A DNA stretch of 64,000 nt from Viscum album. Its lineage: Eukaryota > Streptophyta > Magnoliopsida > Santalales > Viscaceae. The notes below the pieces were generated by a model that saw only the letters and a program-made list of their open reading frames with translations, did not search any database and was not told the DNA's origin. The DNA is taken from the NCBI GenBank assembly GCA_963277665.1, contig OY728128.1, forward strand, positions 1,863,794,988 through 1,863,858,987, in the 5' to 3' direction. The position numbers and the translations under genes were made by a program. Within the stretch, counting starts at the first letter, position 1. Every line of letters starts with the position of its first letter. Below, piece after piece: positions 37,605 to 48,823 of this stretch.

Positions 37605-38465
37605 AACAACCTAGTGAACTTTAGAAAAAATATAAAAAAAATGTTAATTTAAGTATGTTTTTGTAAATAAAATTTCTTTCGTACATTTTCAGATTGAAGG
37701 TAGAGACTCAAAAAGTAATCTTTTGTCCATTCCAAATGAGATACTTGGAATTATAAGGTTGAATTCATCTTCAAATCTGTTCATTCCTTTTGGAAAACTA
37801 TATTTATACTGTAATCAACTTTATCAATTTTCCAACACCCATAGTGTAGTCTAATTCTTCTAGGGGTCAGGTTTTTTTTACTTTCTCATATTGAATGGAC
37901 AACATACATTATATGCATGGAGATGAAAATATTTCAAGGGTCTCCTTAGATGTTTTACCTTGTTTGAAAGGTAACAGTCTCTAAAGAATTTTTGTGAAGC
38001 TACTGAACTGGGTGTCCACCGCAAAACCTATCTATTTAAACTCCTAAACTTCATTTCATTTGGGAGGCTTAACGATTTTAATATTTTAGAAAACGTGATG
38101 ATCTGGTTGTTCTATATTAATCAAGTCCTTTCTGATATCTCCAAGCATTTCATCTCCTGTAACATTCACATGTGGTTCGATCACTGCAAACATGAGTTTG
38201 ACTCTAAGTGCTCAAGGTGTATTTGGGACAAAGAAATTGATGAATTTAGAACTATCGTAGAAACCATGATAGTGGAGAATCACTAACTCCTGTGGTGCTG
38301 GTAAAGGTATAAATAAAAAAATTTCAATCCAATTTTGTTTATTATATTAATAATAAAATAACATATTTTTAGGGACATTGATGATGATGTTAGAAGGTTT
38401 TTGTTGATGAAGCGTATGAGTACAATATAATTGAGAGAGTGAAATTACATTAAGGTGGGAATATT
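37605..38465 (+). other. Element C interior, apparently non-coding
   Basis: The interior has no gag, protease, reverse transcriptase or integrase motif. The longest frame is 63 codons at 38,095-38,286. It contains several Cys and His (CNIHMWFDHCKHEFDSKCSRC region) but not in Cx2Cx4Hx4C spacing, and it is not similar to gag of A, B or D. The final bases before the 3' LTR (AAGGTGGGAA, 38,452-38,461) are the likely polypurine tract. The short frame could be the last trace of a captured or element gene, but nothing recognisable remains. Confidence 0.5.
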
Positions 38466-41400
38466 TTAATGCCCCATACATATTTATAATGGTAATAATA
38501 ATAATTTTGGTTATTAAAATTATTATTTTGATTTAATGTGAATTGGAATGTTGTATTCCAAAATACACTAAAGAAGAAGAGAAACGTTTCATTACAATCC
38601 TAAGATGTTACATTGATGAATATTATTACAATCATTGAAGTAAACTCATTCCAAGACCTAATAGAACAAAAGAAATACCACCCAACATCACAACAAGACT
38701 GATTAAGTAGCCCTCATCTCTTTAATCAACCAAAAAAATAATTAAATAGTCATAAGAATGACAATAATATAGGAATTCAAATAAATATACAGCACCATAC
38801 ACATAGAAAAATAAATTACCTTGAACTTTGGAATACCTTTAATGGGTATTTATATACCTATGAAGCCATTGATATCTTATGGTGACCGTTGTTTTTAATT
38901 TGGTTGTTGGTTTTGGTAACAGTTATATAATTTTATAACCATTATGTCTTTTATGTATTTTGACTCTTTTAATTATTCTATGTGTTTAAGTATTTTATGT
39001 ATTTTAATTATTTTATGAACCATATGTACATTAAGGTTTTTGAGTGTTTTAATGTAAAATTTTTAGTTACTAAATTTGTGTTTTTAGATAAATGTATAAT
39101 TTTAAAAAGACCACCTCTTTGAGTTTTAAAAGAAGTTTATTCTTGTTAAACATTTGATATTAATAAATTGTTATAAATTATTTTATAAAAATATATTTTT
39201 CAAGTATTAAAAAATATGTGGGGATGCCTCAAATATTCTAGAGAACACTCCTGGGGTCGAGCCCATCCATAGGATACATTTACCTGAGTGCCTAGCCTCT
39301 ATATGGTGTCTCGAGCAGCACTAGAGAGAAACAACCTAGGCACGACATGAGGTAGGTCATGCACCGATTTGAGCATGGGAGAGGGTGTTTGTATAAGGTG
39401 GGCTAAGGACAGTGGATGGGGTCCTATGTATACGGGCCCCACTATTTGTGTTCGTCACATCGAGTGGAAGGTAGTAGTGTCAATCCTTATAAGGTGGTCC
39501 CGAAAACCTTTATGTTTCGATGTGGGACACAGATTTTTCCACCGAACATGATCTAGGCCATCCAATCCAATTGTGTGAGATATCATCAAAGTACACCATA
39601 TTAGCCTTCAAAATTCCACCAATGAATCATTTTTTCGTCCTTTTAATGGGCCTTCTAATCGAGCGGCATTCGTTCTGGGCTGCTCAAGTTTATAGAAAAC
39701 CCCAGATCCACTATGTTCGTCTAATTAGAGCCATGATCAAACATCCACCATCCACCATTTTAAAACAGGTCACATCATTTCTAGCCATCCAATTAGGTCT
39801 ACAGATTGACCTCGACCATCTAATGTCTAGTTGCAAGTCTCCTTTTAAAAACACTAGGGTTAATCTCAACCATTAGATCAGACCAGATTTAATCCAGAGT
39901 GCCCAATCCCTTCTCCCTTCTTCTCCATTGTAAAGCCACACTAGTACCATCTAATCTTGTACTCATCTGATCCTATACATCCCATATTTCTCATGATGGC
40001 ACATTCCACCAACACCATGTCTTCTTTAGTATAACATATTCATTTTTTTTTCAGGGGTGGTGTTATTTTAAATGAAACATCACAGTCCATGACTTGAATC
40101 CTCATCCTAATTTCTTTTTATAATATAGTGTGTGAATAATACCTTTTTCACATTGAATTTATGCTAATTAAAATTTCTTTAGTTATAGTTTATTCAGATC
40201 AACAATTTGAAACATTTTATTTTTTAAAAACCTCACTTTCCACACACTAAGACACCTCAGAAAATTCTTCTGTCAAGCTCTCCCTCCCTCTCTCTCTCTC
40301 TCTCTCGATTCCAACAACTCTCAACCTTCCCTAATTTGAAACTAGTAATGGATACCATTTATTTCCATTGGTTTTGTAAAAAATACATATATATGTATAA
40401 TATATATATATATATACATGTATGATAATGTGTTTTTGAGTACAATTTTCATATGTGATATGTTCTTCTTGATTCAAAGGGTTTATTTTTTTAAAAAAAC
40501 ACCATTCGTTGTAATGGATTTAATTCCTATCAATTGATTTTGTAAACTTTATATATATATATATATGTAATATATATATATATATATATAATCATGTAAA
40601 ATCATATCCTTCTAATTCAAATTTCATTCTTGAAAAGTTTATCTTCATGAAATAGATCTGCTTAGTAAGATATTCTCGTTATAAGGGTGTGATTTTATGT
40701 TCTTATTCCCAAATCATTATATATATATATATATATTTATTTATTTATTTGTGTTTGTGTGTGTGTGTATACATGTGTATATACAAATATATTTCTTAAT
40801 TATTTAAGAATATATATATATATGACTATTAAGGTAATTGAAGTTCTTATTTGTAATTTTTATTCTTTTTTTGTTAATTTTTTTATGTCTAAGATTTTTT
40901 TATAAATATGGATCGCCAATTATTCCAATTAATAATGTAAGTGACATATTTAAGTTATAATTGTGTTTAGAAATTAAAATTTCAATGTTTCAAATTTTAT
41001 GAAACCAAAATCATGTTATAGGAATTCCATTAGTGATGATTGGCATATGGCCATAACCAGGAATACTCATGTTCTTTGAATAAATTTTACATCCTTAAAA
41101 ATGACCCACAAATTGATGTTTACAGGTTATGAATGAAATGTTTAAATACATGGATTCTAAATAGTATTTTGTGTAATTATGAAAATGGTTTGTGTTAGGA
41201 TGTTTTGTTTTGAATGGGTAAATTTTCATTATGGTTAATGTTTAAACAATTATACAGTTATTATTTCTTACACACACACACACATATATATATATATGAA
41301 AATATCTTATTATTTATCAAAAAAAGGTTAATAATTTATTTCCAAATCCAAATAAAAAAGTACAATTTATTCTATTTACGTTATTTTATGGTATGATTTT

Positions 41401-42798
41401 GTGTAACTAAAGTATATTAATGGAATCAATCATTATTTTATGTGACATGTCTAAATAGGTATTTATTTAATGTGTGTAAGTTATCATTACATGCAAAACA
41501 TCATGGAATATACAACATAGATAGTAATGGGAAATGTATAAATTATAAATAACATTATTTGGATATGAGAGTAATTGTAAGTATTTATTTCATTATACAA
41601 ATTATTTGTGCATTAAAATTAGGTTAAATATATTAGGTAATGGGATTAATATTTTTCTTATACTATATGGATTAATAATTAAGCTTTTCAAAGTGGTATG
41701 GGAAACTATATATTGTTTAATGAATTAATTTAATCCATATGGAAAATTTAGATAAATCAGTGTTGTATGGGACACTTATGTTTAAAGACATATATTTATT
41801 AGACATATGAGTAATGAATAGGACTTATAATTTGATTTTTGATACCCGCTATTGCCTCTTGATGCATTACAAGGTCTCACGAGACAAACTAGGTCTCAGT
41901 ACGAGGACTTGATAGAATTATTTTGTAGGGTATGGGCTCGATTCCTTGATAGATTGTTTATGATTTTCCTATATTTTTAATTCACTCATAATGATCCTTG
42001 TAAGTTAAAGTCCATGAGATTATTTTTCTATTTATATATCCATGGCCAATGATCAACCTCTTATGAACCTGTGTTATTCAGTTTCATGTCCCCATGTGAC
42101 CATGGCTTGATGTTTTATATACTTGTATAGAAATTAATTAAAATTTATTTCTCCTAAACAGAATGATAAATGATTTTGATTTATGTTCAATTTAGAATAA
42201 ATAATATTTCATGTGTAAATTATTAGCTGCATCTATGGCATGTCATATATTGATTAAGTTTGGTCATTATCGAACTTCTAGGAAGCACTACATGCATCTC
42301 TATTCACGTACATGCATATATTATAATTCATTATATTTATAACTCCAAAAAATATTTTGATCTTTTGAATCATGATTTAACATAAAAGTTGTATCAGAAT
42401 ATATCAAGATAATGGGGATGACATGTTATGTGAAATATTAATTTTCCTGATTTTAATGCATGTGTTTTAAAGAAAAATTATTTCATAATGGGTTTGTTTT
42501 AAAACCCCTTACACGGAAATTTTATGATCACGCAATTTTTTTTAAATTATTATTAAATGGTTATTAGAAGTGTTATGATGATTTTTTAACGTGGATGCAT
42601 TGCTCTAATTAATGTTTTATAGAATTTTTACTTTTAAATTTAAATTTAATTTTGGATTCTAATTCTCCAGAACCTGGGCCAGTAGATGATCTTCTTTTAT
42701 GTGATAAAATTTTTGAATAATCGGTTACATTTCCAAAAAACAATTACACAACATATTTTTAGCGCATACTCTAGGAAACTAGGGTTTGGGTCCTTACA
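38466..42798 (+). repeat. Element C 3' LTR
   Basis: Colinear with the 5' LTR from AATGCCCCATACAT to TGGGTCCTTACA. Features include GGGATGCCTCAAATATTC (39,222), CCTTATAAGGTGG (39,485), a CT run at 40,288-40,306 where the 5' LTR has CCCTCTCTCTCTC, TA microsatellites, the U5 block at ~41,840-41,915, and the terminal TTACA. The open frames at 39,369-39,551 and 39,520-39,876 are chance frames in a less AT-rich part of the LTR; the 5' LTR does not keep them. Confidence 0.8.
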
Positions 42799-44867
42799 AA
42801 TAATGTAATCAGTTTTCTAACTCTAACTTTAAAAGATTATTCTAAATATATTTTAAAGAATATATATTATATTTATATAATTAATAATATTACAGAGATT
42901 AGTTAACTAAGATCAAATTAAAAATACAAAAAATAATTGAACTATAATATACATGAAAACTGAAGTAATTATCACCCGAAACAATTATTTTTTCAATGAA
43001 TTATTAAAAGATGCATGATAAAACACTAAAATTAAATCAAATATTTTATCAGATATATGATTATGGTAATATAATATATTTATAAAAAAATATACTTATT
43101 ATATTTGAGGTTTATATACATTCGAAGGAAGTCAAACCAAAGGTCAGGGTATGTCATCTAACCTTTACTTCCCTGATACATATACAATATTCACCAATTA
43201 TTTCTTTTATTGTGGTGCATATAATTTACCATTGATATGTTATATCATGAATCTGTAGAAAATATTGGTATTTAATGTTTCATTCTATGTTAATTCATTT
43301 ATGGGGCATACTATTTATAAGTTATAAAAGTGGTAATGATTTCTTTCACAATCTCATCATTATTCGAGATTATTTTTTTTATAAGTCTCCCTTAAGAGAA
43401 TTATATGATATTTATATATGAAAAAATATATATTTTATTATAATATTTGTACTCATTAATTTTTTTAAATTTTTTAATTTTTTTTATCTTTACGAAATAA
43501 ATTTTATTAGAAAATATTTTTATGAAAATTTAACCTTAATTTTGTCATCAATCAGAAATCAATTATCATCGAAATCCATGTTTTCTAAAAATATTTTCAA
43601 AAGTAATTTTAACCCTTGAATTTTTTTATTAGTTATATTTTAACTAATTTTAAAATTTTATAAAAAAATTAAAAAATAATAATGTCATTTTCATAACAAG
43701 GCATATTTGTCTTTTACCATATGTGTGAACGAAATATTTGTCATAACACGTACGGTATGAACCTAATTATATACCATCATGATAAATCAATTTTTTAATA
43801 TTATATTACATGTTTTCAATGTATATGTTAAAATTAGAGTATTTTAAAAAAAAATTGATTTTTTTAATAATGTTTAGTTTCAAAATTCATAGGTTATTTT
43901 CCTCATGAATGTTTTAATGTCTTTTTATGGTAATTATTTTTATTAATGAAATTAAACTTTTATTGTACTTATTATCCACTAATTATATGATGTATTGATA
44001 TAATCATTACTTTTTGATGTTTTATGTTCAATTTTGTTGAGTATTTATAATTTTATTACCGTTCACTATATTAGTATGGATCTTAATGATTTTTTTACTT
44101 TACTATGTTAGGTATTAACATTCTACATATTTTTTTTTTCAATATGAATTTTTATATTAATTTTTTCACCCCTTTCATACAAGGAATGAATTTAACATAG
44201 TAAGTTATGTGTGGGACCCCGTTATAGATAGCCACATGATGCATTGACATGTCTAATGAGACAAATATGTTGGCCAAATCATATAAGTTTTCACCCACAT
44301 ATTTAAACTGTTATTTCATAGTATTTAATTCTTTGTTTTAGTTGACTAGAATAATGAATTCCCCTATTATGGGATTAGTAATTACAATGTGTTAATTTTA
44401 TTTGGTGAAATATCCATTGATAATTTTTAATCCTATGTGATTATTTATGTATATTTACTTAATCATCCATTTTATCAGCTATATTATTGAAATTTTATAG
44501 ATTAAATGGATTTTTTTAGTTATTTAACAATGATTATTGATTAATCTTATTTATTCATGATAGCATACATTATATGTTTACCCTAATTGTGCATCTATGT
44601 TCACCCTTTTCGTATGTTTTATTTTCCCTAGGATACCAAGATGTATCTTAGGATTGATATTTGGGCATACAAATTGAGTAATAATGGTATTATTATTGGA
44701 AATATGTTGTTTATTTTATGTTTTCAATTTTAATTTTAATTACAAGTAATAATCAATTTTAATATGACTAATAGTCTATTATATTCTTCCATATGTGACT
44801 CCTTGTACCCAATAATAATATAATAAATTAACACCCATGTTTGGGAAACTAGAGGTGGGGATTTATA
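42799..44867 (+). repeat. Element B 5' LTR, right part
   Basis: Continues B's LTR after element C. Key matches to the 3' LTR piece are CTTTCACAATCTCATCATTATTCGAGATT (43,338-43,366 against ~62,470-62,493) and CCATGTTTTCTAAAAAT (43,577 against 62,699). The U5 block GATGCATTGACATGTCTAATGAGACAAA lies at 44,238-44,265, and TTTTCCCTAGGATACC at 44,623-44,638. It ends GGGGATTTATA. The 3' counterpart of the last ~1.1 kb is not found in the window. Confidence 0.7.
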
Positions 44868-44881
44868 GTTTTTATAAGAGG
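44868..44881 (+). promoter_or_regulatory. Element B decayed primer-binding site
   Basis: GTTTTTATAAGAGG follows the LTR end where A has GTTGGTATTAGAAG and C has GTTGGTATCATTGG. It is too mutated to identify alone; the assignment rests on position and on the colinear sequence that follows (TTTTGTAAAATCCATTAGTATT). Confidence 0.45.
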
Positions 44882-45540
44882 TTGTTTTGTAAAATCCATT
44901 AGTATTAAAATTTAAAAATCATATAATATGGAATGTAACAATATAAATTACTTTTAGGATAATTATATGTATAAGATAATGTATTAATGTTTTGGTAAGT
45001 TATAAATTTGTGGTTTTCCTATAAAAACATCGATATCTGGATAATACATGTGTATGTGGTTTTATAGCGAGTGTACCTAGTGGTAATAACTCCAAAAAAG
45101 GCACATCATGATTCACTCAAGTGTTACCTGATAAACAATAAAATACCTTACTATACACCTGATTTGATACTCCTTGCAGATAGTTTTTCTAAATTTAACC
45201 ATCATATAGAAACTATATTTATTATTATGATATTATCGATATATATATATTTCAATTTATATTTTTTATTTCACTAGTGTTGGGATTATTCATAATGTTT
45301 CATAATGTTATGATCTATTCTAGTATATGTGATTGTAAGTAAACTTATCCTTGTTGAATGAATGGGAATCTTTTCAATACAAGAACGACATAAAGGTACT
45401 GCCTTCTTGGGAAAGATAATGAAGTTGGACATGAACTTATAGCTATAATTAATGAAATATAACAATATTGGGGTCGATAACTCAGTTTCTGAGCACTAAA
45501 CTCTCCTAAATGTAGTATTATACTAGTCCACCAAGTTGTG
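44882..45540 (+). other. Element B leader region
   Basis: This is the stretch between the decayed primer site and the first recognisable gag sequence. A 68-codon frame at 45,071-45,277 has no recognised motif. Nothing else is seen. Confidence 0.4.
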
Positions 45541-46185
45541 TAAAAATTATATACAACTTTATGTTTCTAGAACCTCAATCATTCAATAGGGATAGAATTT
45601 TATTTTTAGTTGAGAAATGGATAAATTCCATAGAGAATATATTTATATCATTGCGATGTAATTAAAGGTAGAAGGTTTTCATGGAATGTTATCATGTAAA
45701 AAGAAATATAAATAAATGGTGGTAATTGATTCGAAAAACTAATGATTAAGAGGAAAAATAAAACACGGAATGGAAGGATTTTACTGTACACATCATGAAA
45801 AGTATTTTTCTCAAGATAAATGAGTCAATATTGAGAAACAATTCTGGAGTCTATGACCAAAGAAATATGAACACATAACTAAGTTTTAATCCAATTTTAC
45901 AAGGTTATTATGGAATTCCATGGACTACATACATAATATAAAGAGAAATATTGATCATTTATTTGAAAGGACTATGAAAATTAATCATGGGGAAATACTC
46001 TCCCAAAAAACATCATTATACAAGGATATAGTATCTTTTGGTATAAGGATATGGAATTTATTATCCATGTCCTTGGGTATGAATGAATGAAATAGAAGAA
46101 CTGGATTGTAGGGAAAATTATGGATTATCAAAAGAAGGGAAAGAATGATTCTCCCCCATGTGATAATTTCTTAATGAACACTCTG
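45541..46185 (+). pseudogene. gag: Element B gag remnant
   Basis: Conceptual translation, with frame changes, follows D gag in order. EPQSFNR (45,570) corresponds to QPKTFNG in D. A KWINSIENIF stretch follows. INKWW*LIRKTND (45,710) corresponds to VDQWWSLIQNTKED. RNIDHLFE (45,945) then SLYKDIVSF...LLSMS (~46,010-46,070) correspond to SIIDHLFD...SYKDIFSC...LSMS. KGKNDSPPCD near 46,130 marks the start of the zinc-knuckle region, which is too decayed to show CCHC. The coding frame is broken repeatedly. Gag would coat element RNA; this copy cannot. The match in order and spacing makes the call secure even though no single stretch is long. Confidence 0.65.
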
Positions 46186-47597
46186 GTAATTGTTTGATGG
46201 TAATTTTATATGTTCAATAGTTTAGAGAGAATGAACACCATCCTCATGATTGAATGGTAAAGAAACTGGTTTCTAATGTTAAATTCTTCAATTTCAAGGT
46301 GATGGAGCACTATAAAAATGAATATCCCAAGTGTCAAGTAAATATATATAAATATAATATATGAGATCAATGTCAAGATTATGATATTACTATATATGAA
46401 ATGGAAAGTCAAAATTCCTTGTGTTTGGAATCAAGAATTATGTTATAGAAGTACAATTATATTTTTTTAATTATTATGAAATGTATAAGGATTTTACTAT
46501 ATCCCTTTTAATTTAAGGATTTTAGAGAATATGTTGAATGGTACTGATGACCATGAAAAACAATTCAGTAGAATGTTTGTCTTTTTTGAAAACATATTAT
46601 TGAGGGAATATAAAACATAATTTTTTCACGACGTTGAGAAAATAGTGATTAATATATATTTATCTAATAATATTGGTGACCATGAAATTGATTACAGAAT
46701 TTATGGTATATTTTATATTTGCGGAGGTTTAATACATGTTTCGATTTATTGAATATATTTTACAACCTATGATTTTATTATTGGAAGAATGCATATTTTA
46801 AATAATTATTTATGGTGATTAGGGTTTTCACATATGTGGAATTTCATATTAATATCAAATTTATATTTTCTTTAGAATATAATGTTGATTTGTTGACCTT
46901 AAATATTTGGTCATACATATTTTGGATTAGACTTAAGGTTAAATATTTATGGAGTGTATTATGTTTATCTTTAGTTTTTATTTCAATACGTGTTCTAACC
47001 ATTCATTTATTGAAAGTATTTATATATAGGATGAATGAATTTCCATTAGTTCATTATGCTAATGATCTATTAAATGTTAATTTTATTTTTTAGTGTATAA
47101 AAAACCTATAGGATATCAATTTCATAGAGTAAGAAATTATGTAGTAGTTGATTGAAGTACAACCAAAGGACGAAAATTTTTAAAATAATTTTTTGTGTTA
47201 TCTATCAAAATGGAAACAATATCCCCAAACATTAGGAAAAATATATTGAAGAAATAAATTCAAATTATTTTCATTTCTATTAAACTAATGGTCTTTTAAC
47301 TCATCAAATATTTAAGGTTTTTCTGAAAGTTAACATTACCATGTCCATTTTATCTTTTAGTATCTATTAATCATTGGGCATTAGTATTCTATTCCTTTTC
47401 TATTATTTCATTTCCCACCGATTCTATAAAACATAGACAACAACTTTTATCTTATTATAGATGAATAAAAAACAATGCTTTCTCTCTTATCAAGAGGATG
47501 TTTCATTAACAACTTTTTGGATTTTTGTTTCCAACAAAGGTATTTTAAAATAATAAACCATGGGATCAAGATTAAATTTGGGGGAAGTAATTTATTT
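46186..47597 (+). other. Element B interior, unrecognised
   Basis: Only ~1.4 kb separates gag from the polypurine tract, so most of pol is deleted. No protease, reverse transcriptase or integrase motif is seen. A 93-codon hydrophobic frame at 46,812-47,093 has no recognised domain; its hydrophobicity is expected of T-rich DNA. Confidence 0.4.
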
Positions 47598-47609
47598 AAG
47601 GGGGTATAA
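47598..47609 (+). promoter_or_regulatory. Element B polypurine tract
   Basis: AAGGGGGTATAA directly precedes TGTAACAACC. This placement matches the tracts of A and D and fixes the 3' LTR start. Confidence 0.6.
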
Positions 47610-48823
47610 TGTAACAACCATGGATTTCAAAAAATTTACTCCATGTTCGATATCATGTATGAAACACAATACCAATATTATTATATAATAAAAAAACTTG
47701 AGACATTATGTTATACATTTTTTAAATAAAATAAATCTCTTTTATATCATTCAATGAACTCAACACATGGGTTGAATGAAATGTGACAATCTATTTAAAT
47801 ATTATTAACTAAAAATAACCATTATAATATAGTCATTTAGAATATGGGTTCTAATTGTAATAACTAATTTATTAAAATTATATGGTTTAATTTTTATTAA
47901 AATAAATCCATGGTTATATATTGATTAAAAATATAGGATAAATAATTTTAAAGAAAAACAAATGTTTTCTATAAAAATAGTTTTTTATCTATAAAATGTT
48001 GTTTATTCACACCTTGTGAACATATTTTAAAAATAATTTATATAATTTAGAAAATTTATATTAAAAAATATCATTATTTTTTATAAATATAAATTTTTAC
48101 TTTTTCATTGGTTGAATCATTTATATTTTTCAGAAAGTATTAATTTTTTTATGAATAGTGAAGGATACTGATTTTTATTTAAAACTATCTTTTTGTTTAA
48201 ATTAAATAAATATATAAATTATATTTTAATTTTTTTAAGAAAATATTGTTTAATTATAAAACAGTTTAACAAATTTTGGTCATTTTAATGAATTTCATAT
48301 TTAATTATTATTTTAATACTTTCTACACTTATGAGGATATTCTCTTTCAAAAAAAAAACTCTTTTAATGCATCTAAACTTTGCTTTTAAATTTCACTATG
48401 CTACTTCAAGGAATTTAATTTGGTAAAATGGAAACTATATGGAGAATCATAATAATTTATATTATCTAATAATTATAATGTAATGTCTGATTATATTGAA
48501 TAGTTAATGTAATAAAAACTAAATATCAAGGATAAGGTAAAAATGTTTTTATCAGGGGTTAAAATAAGAATATAAGAGTAAAATAAAACCTAAAAATGGT
48601 AAAACGATATATTTTATGATTATTTTTTAGAAAATATAATACAATAGTATCCATAAAAATATATTATTTTGTCTATATATCATGAGAAAAACCTAGGTAT
48701 CACTATATCTTTGTAGAAAATCCGCGTATCTCTCCTCCCACACTTTTGAATGGCCGACCAATATCCTCCCCTCTGAAAACAACCAAAATCCTTTGTTTTT
48801 TTCAAGACCATAAAATATACCTT
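47610..48823 (+). repeat. Element B 3' LTR, left part
   Basis: Starts TGTAACAACCATGG. It matches B's 5' LTR at 47,770-47,825 (GGGTTGAATGAAATG...ACCATTATAAT) and 48,130-48,200 (TTTTTCAGAAAGTATT...ATGAATAGTGAAGG). The decayed TATA region follows at ~48,725-48,760. Element D interrupts it at 48,824. Confidence 0.7.

Larger units (their letters stand above)
33089..42798 (+). mobile_element. Element C: non-autonomous LTR element (LARD/TRIM-like layout) with ~4.4-kb LTRs
   Basis: Two colinear long repeats (33,089-37,590 and 38,466-42,798) flank only ~875 bp. A tRNA-Met-type primer site follows the first LTR, and the second ends TTACA. The interior has no gag or pol, so the element could only have moved with proteins supplied by others. 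LTR size is like a LARD but the interior is far shorter. The U5-side ~1 kb of the LTR is homologous to the LTRs of A and D, while the U3/R half is unrelated. It sits in B's 5' LTR: CCATGAATA before C and AATAATGTAATC after C together rebuild the uninterrupted site TTGAATAGTGTAATTC at ~61,919. A ~5-bp target duplication of GAATA type is likely. Confidence 0.8.

Noticed and set aside
39520..39876. 118-codon + strand frame, the second-longest kind of frame in the window
   Set aside because: It falls in the C 3' LTR, in a less AT-rich segment where chance frames are longer. The 5' LTR does not preserve it, and no motif is present.
46812..47093. 93-codon hydrophobic frame, membrane-protein-like
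   Set aside because: T-rich DNA yields Phe, Leu and Ile by composition. There is no start context, no family match, and it sits where decayed pol should be.
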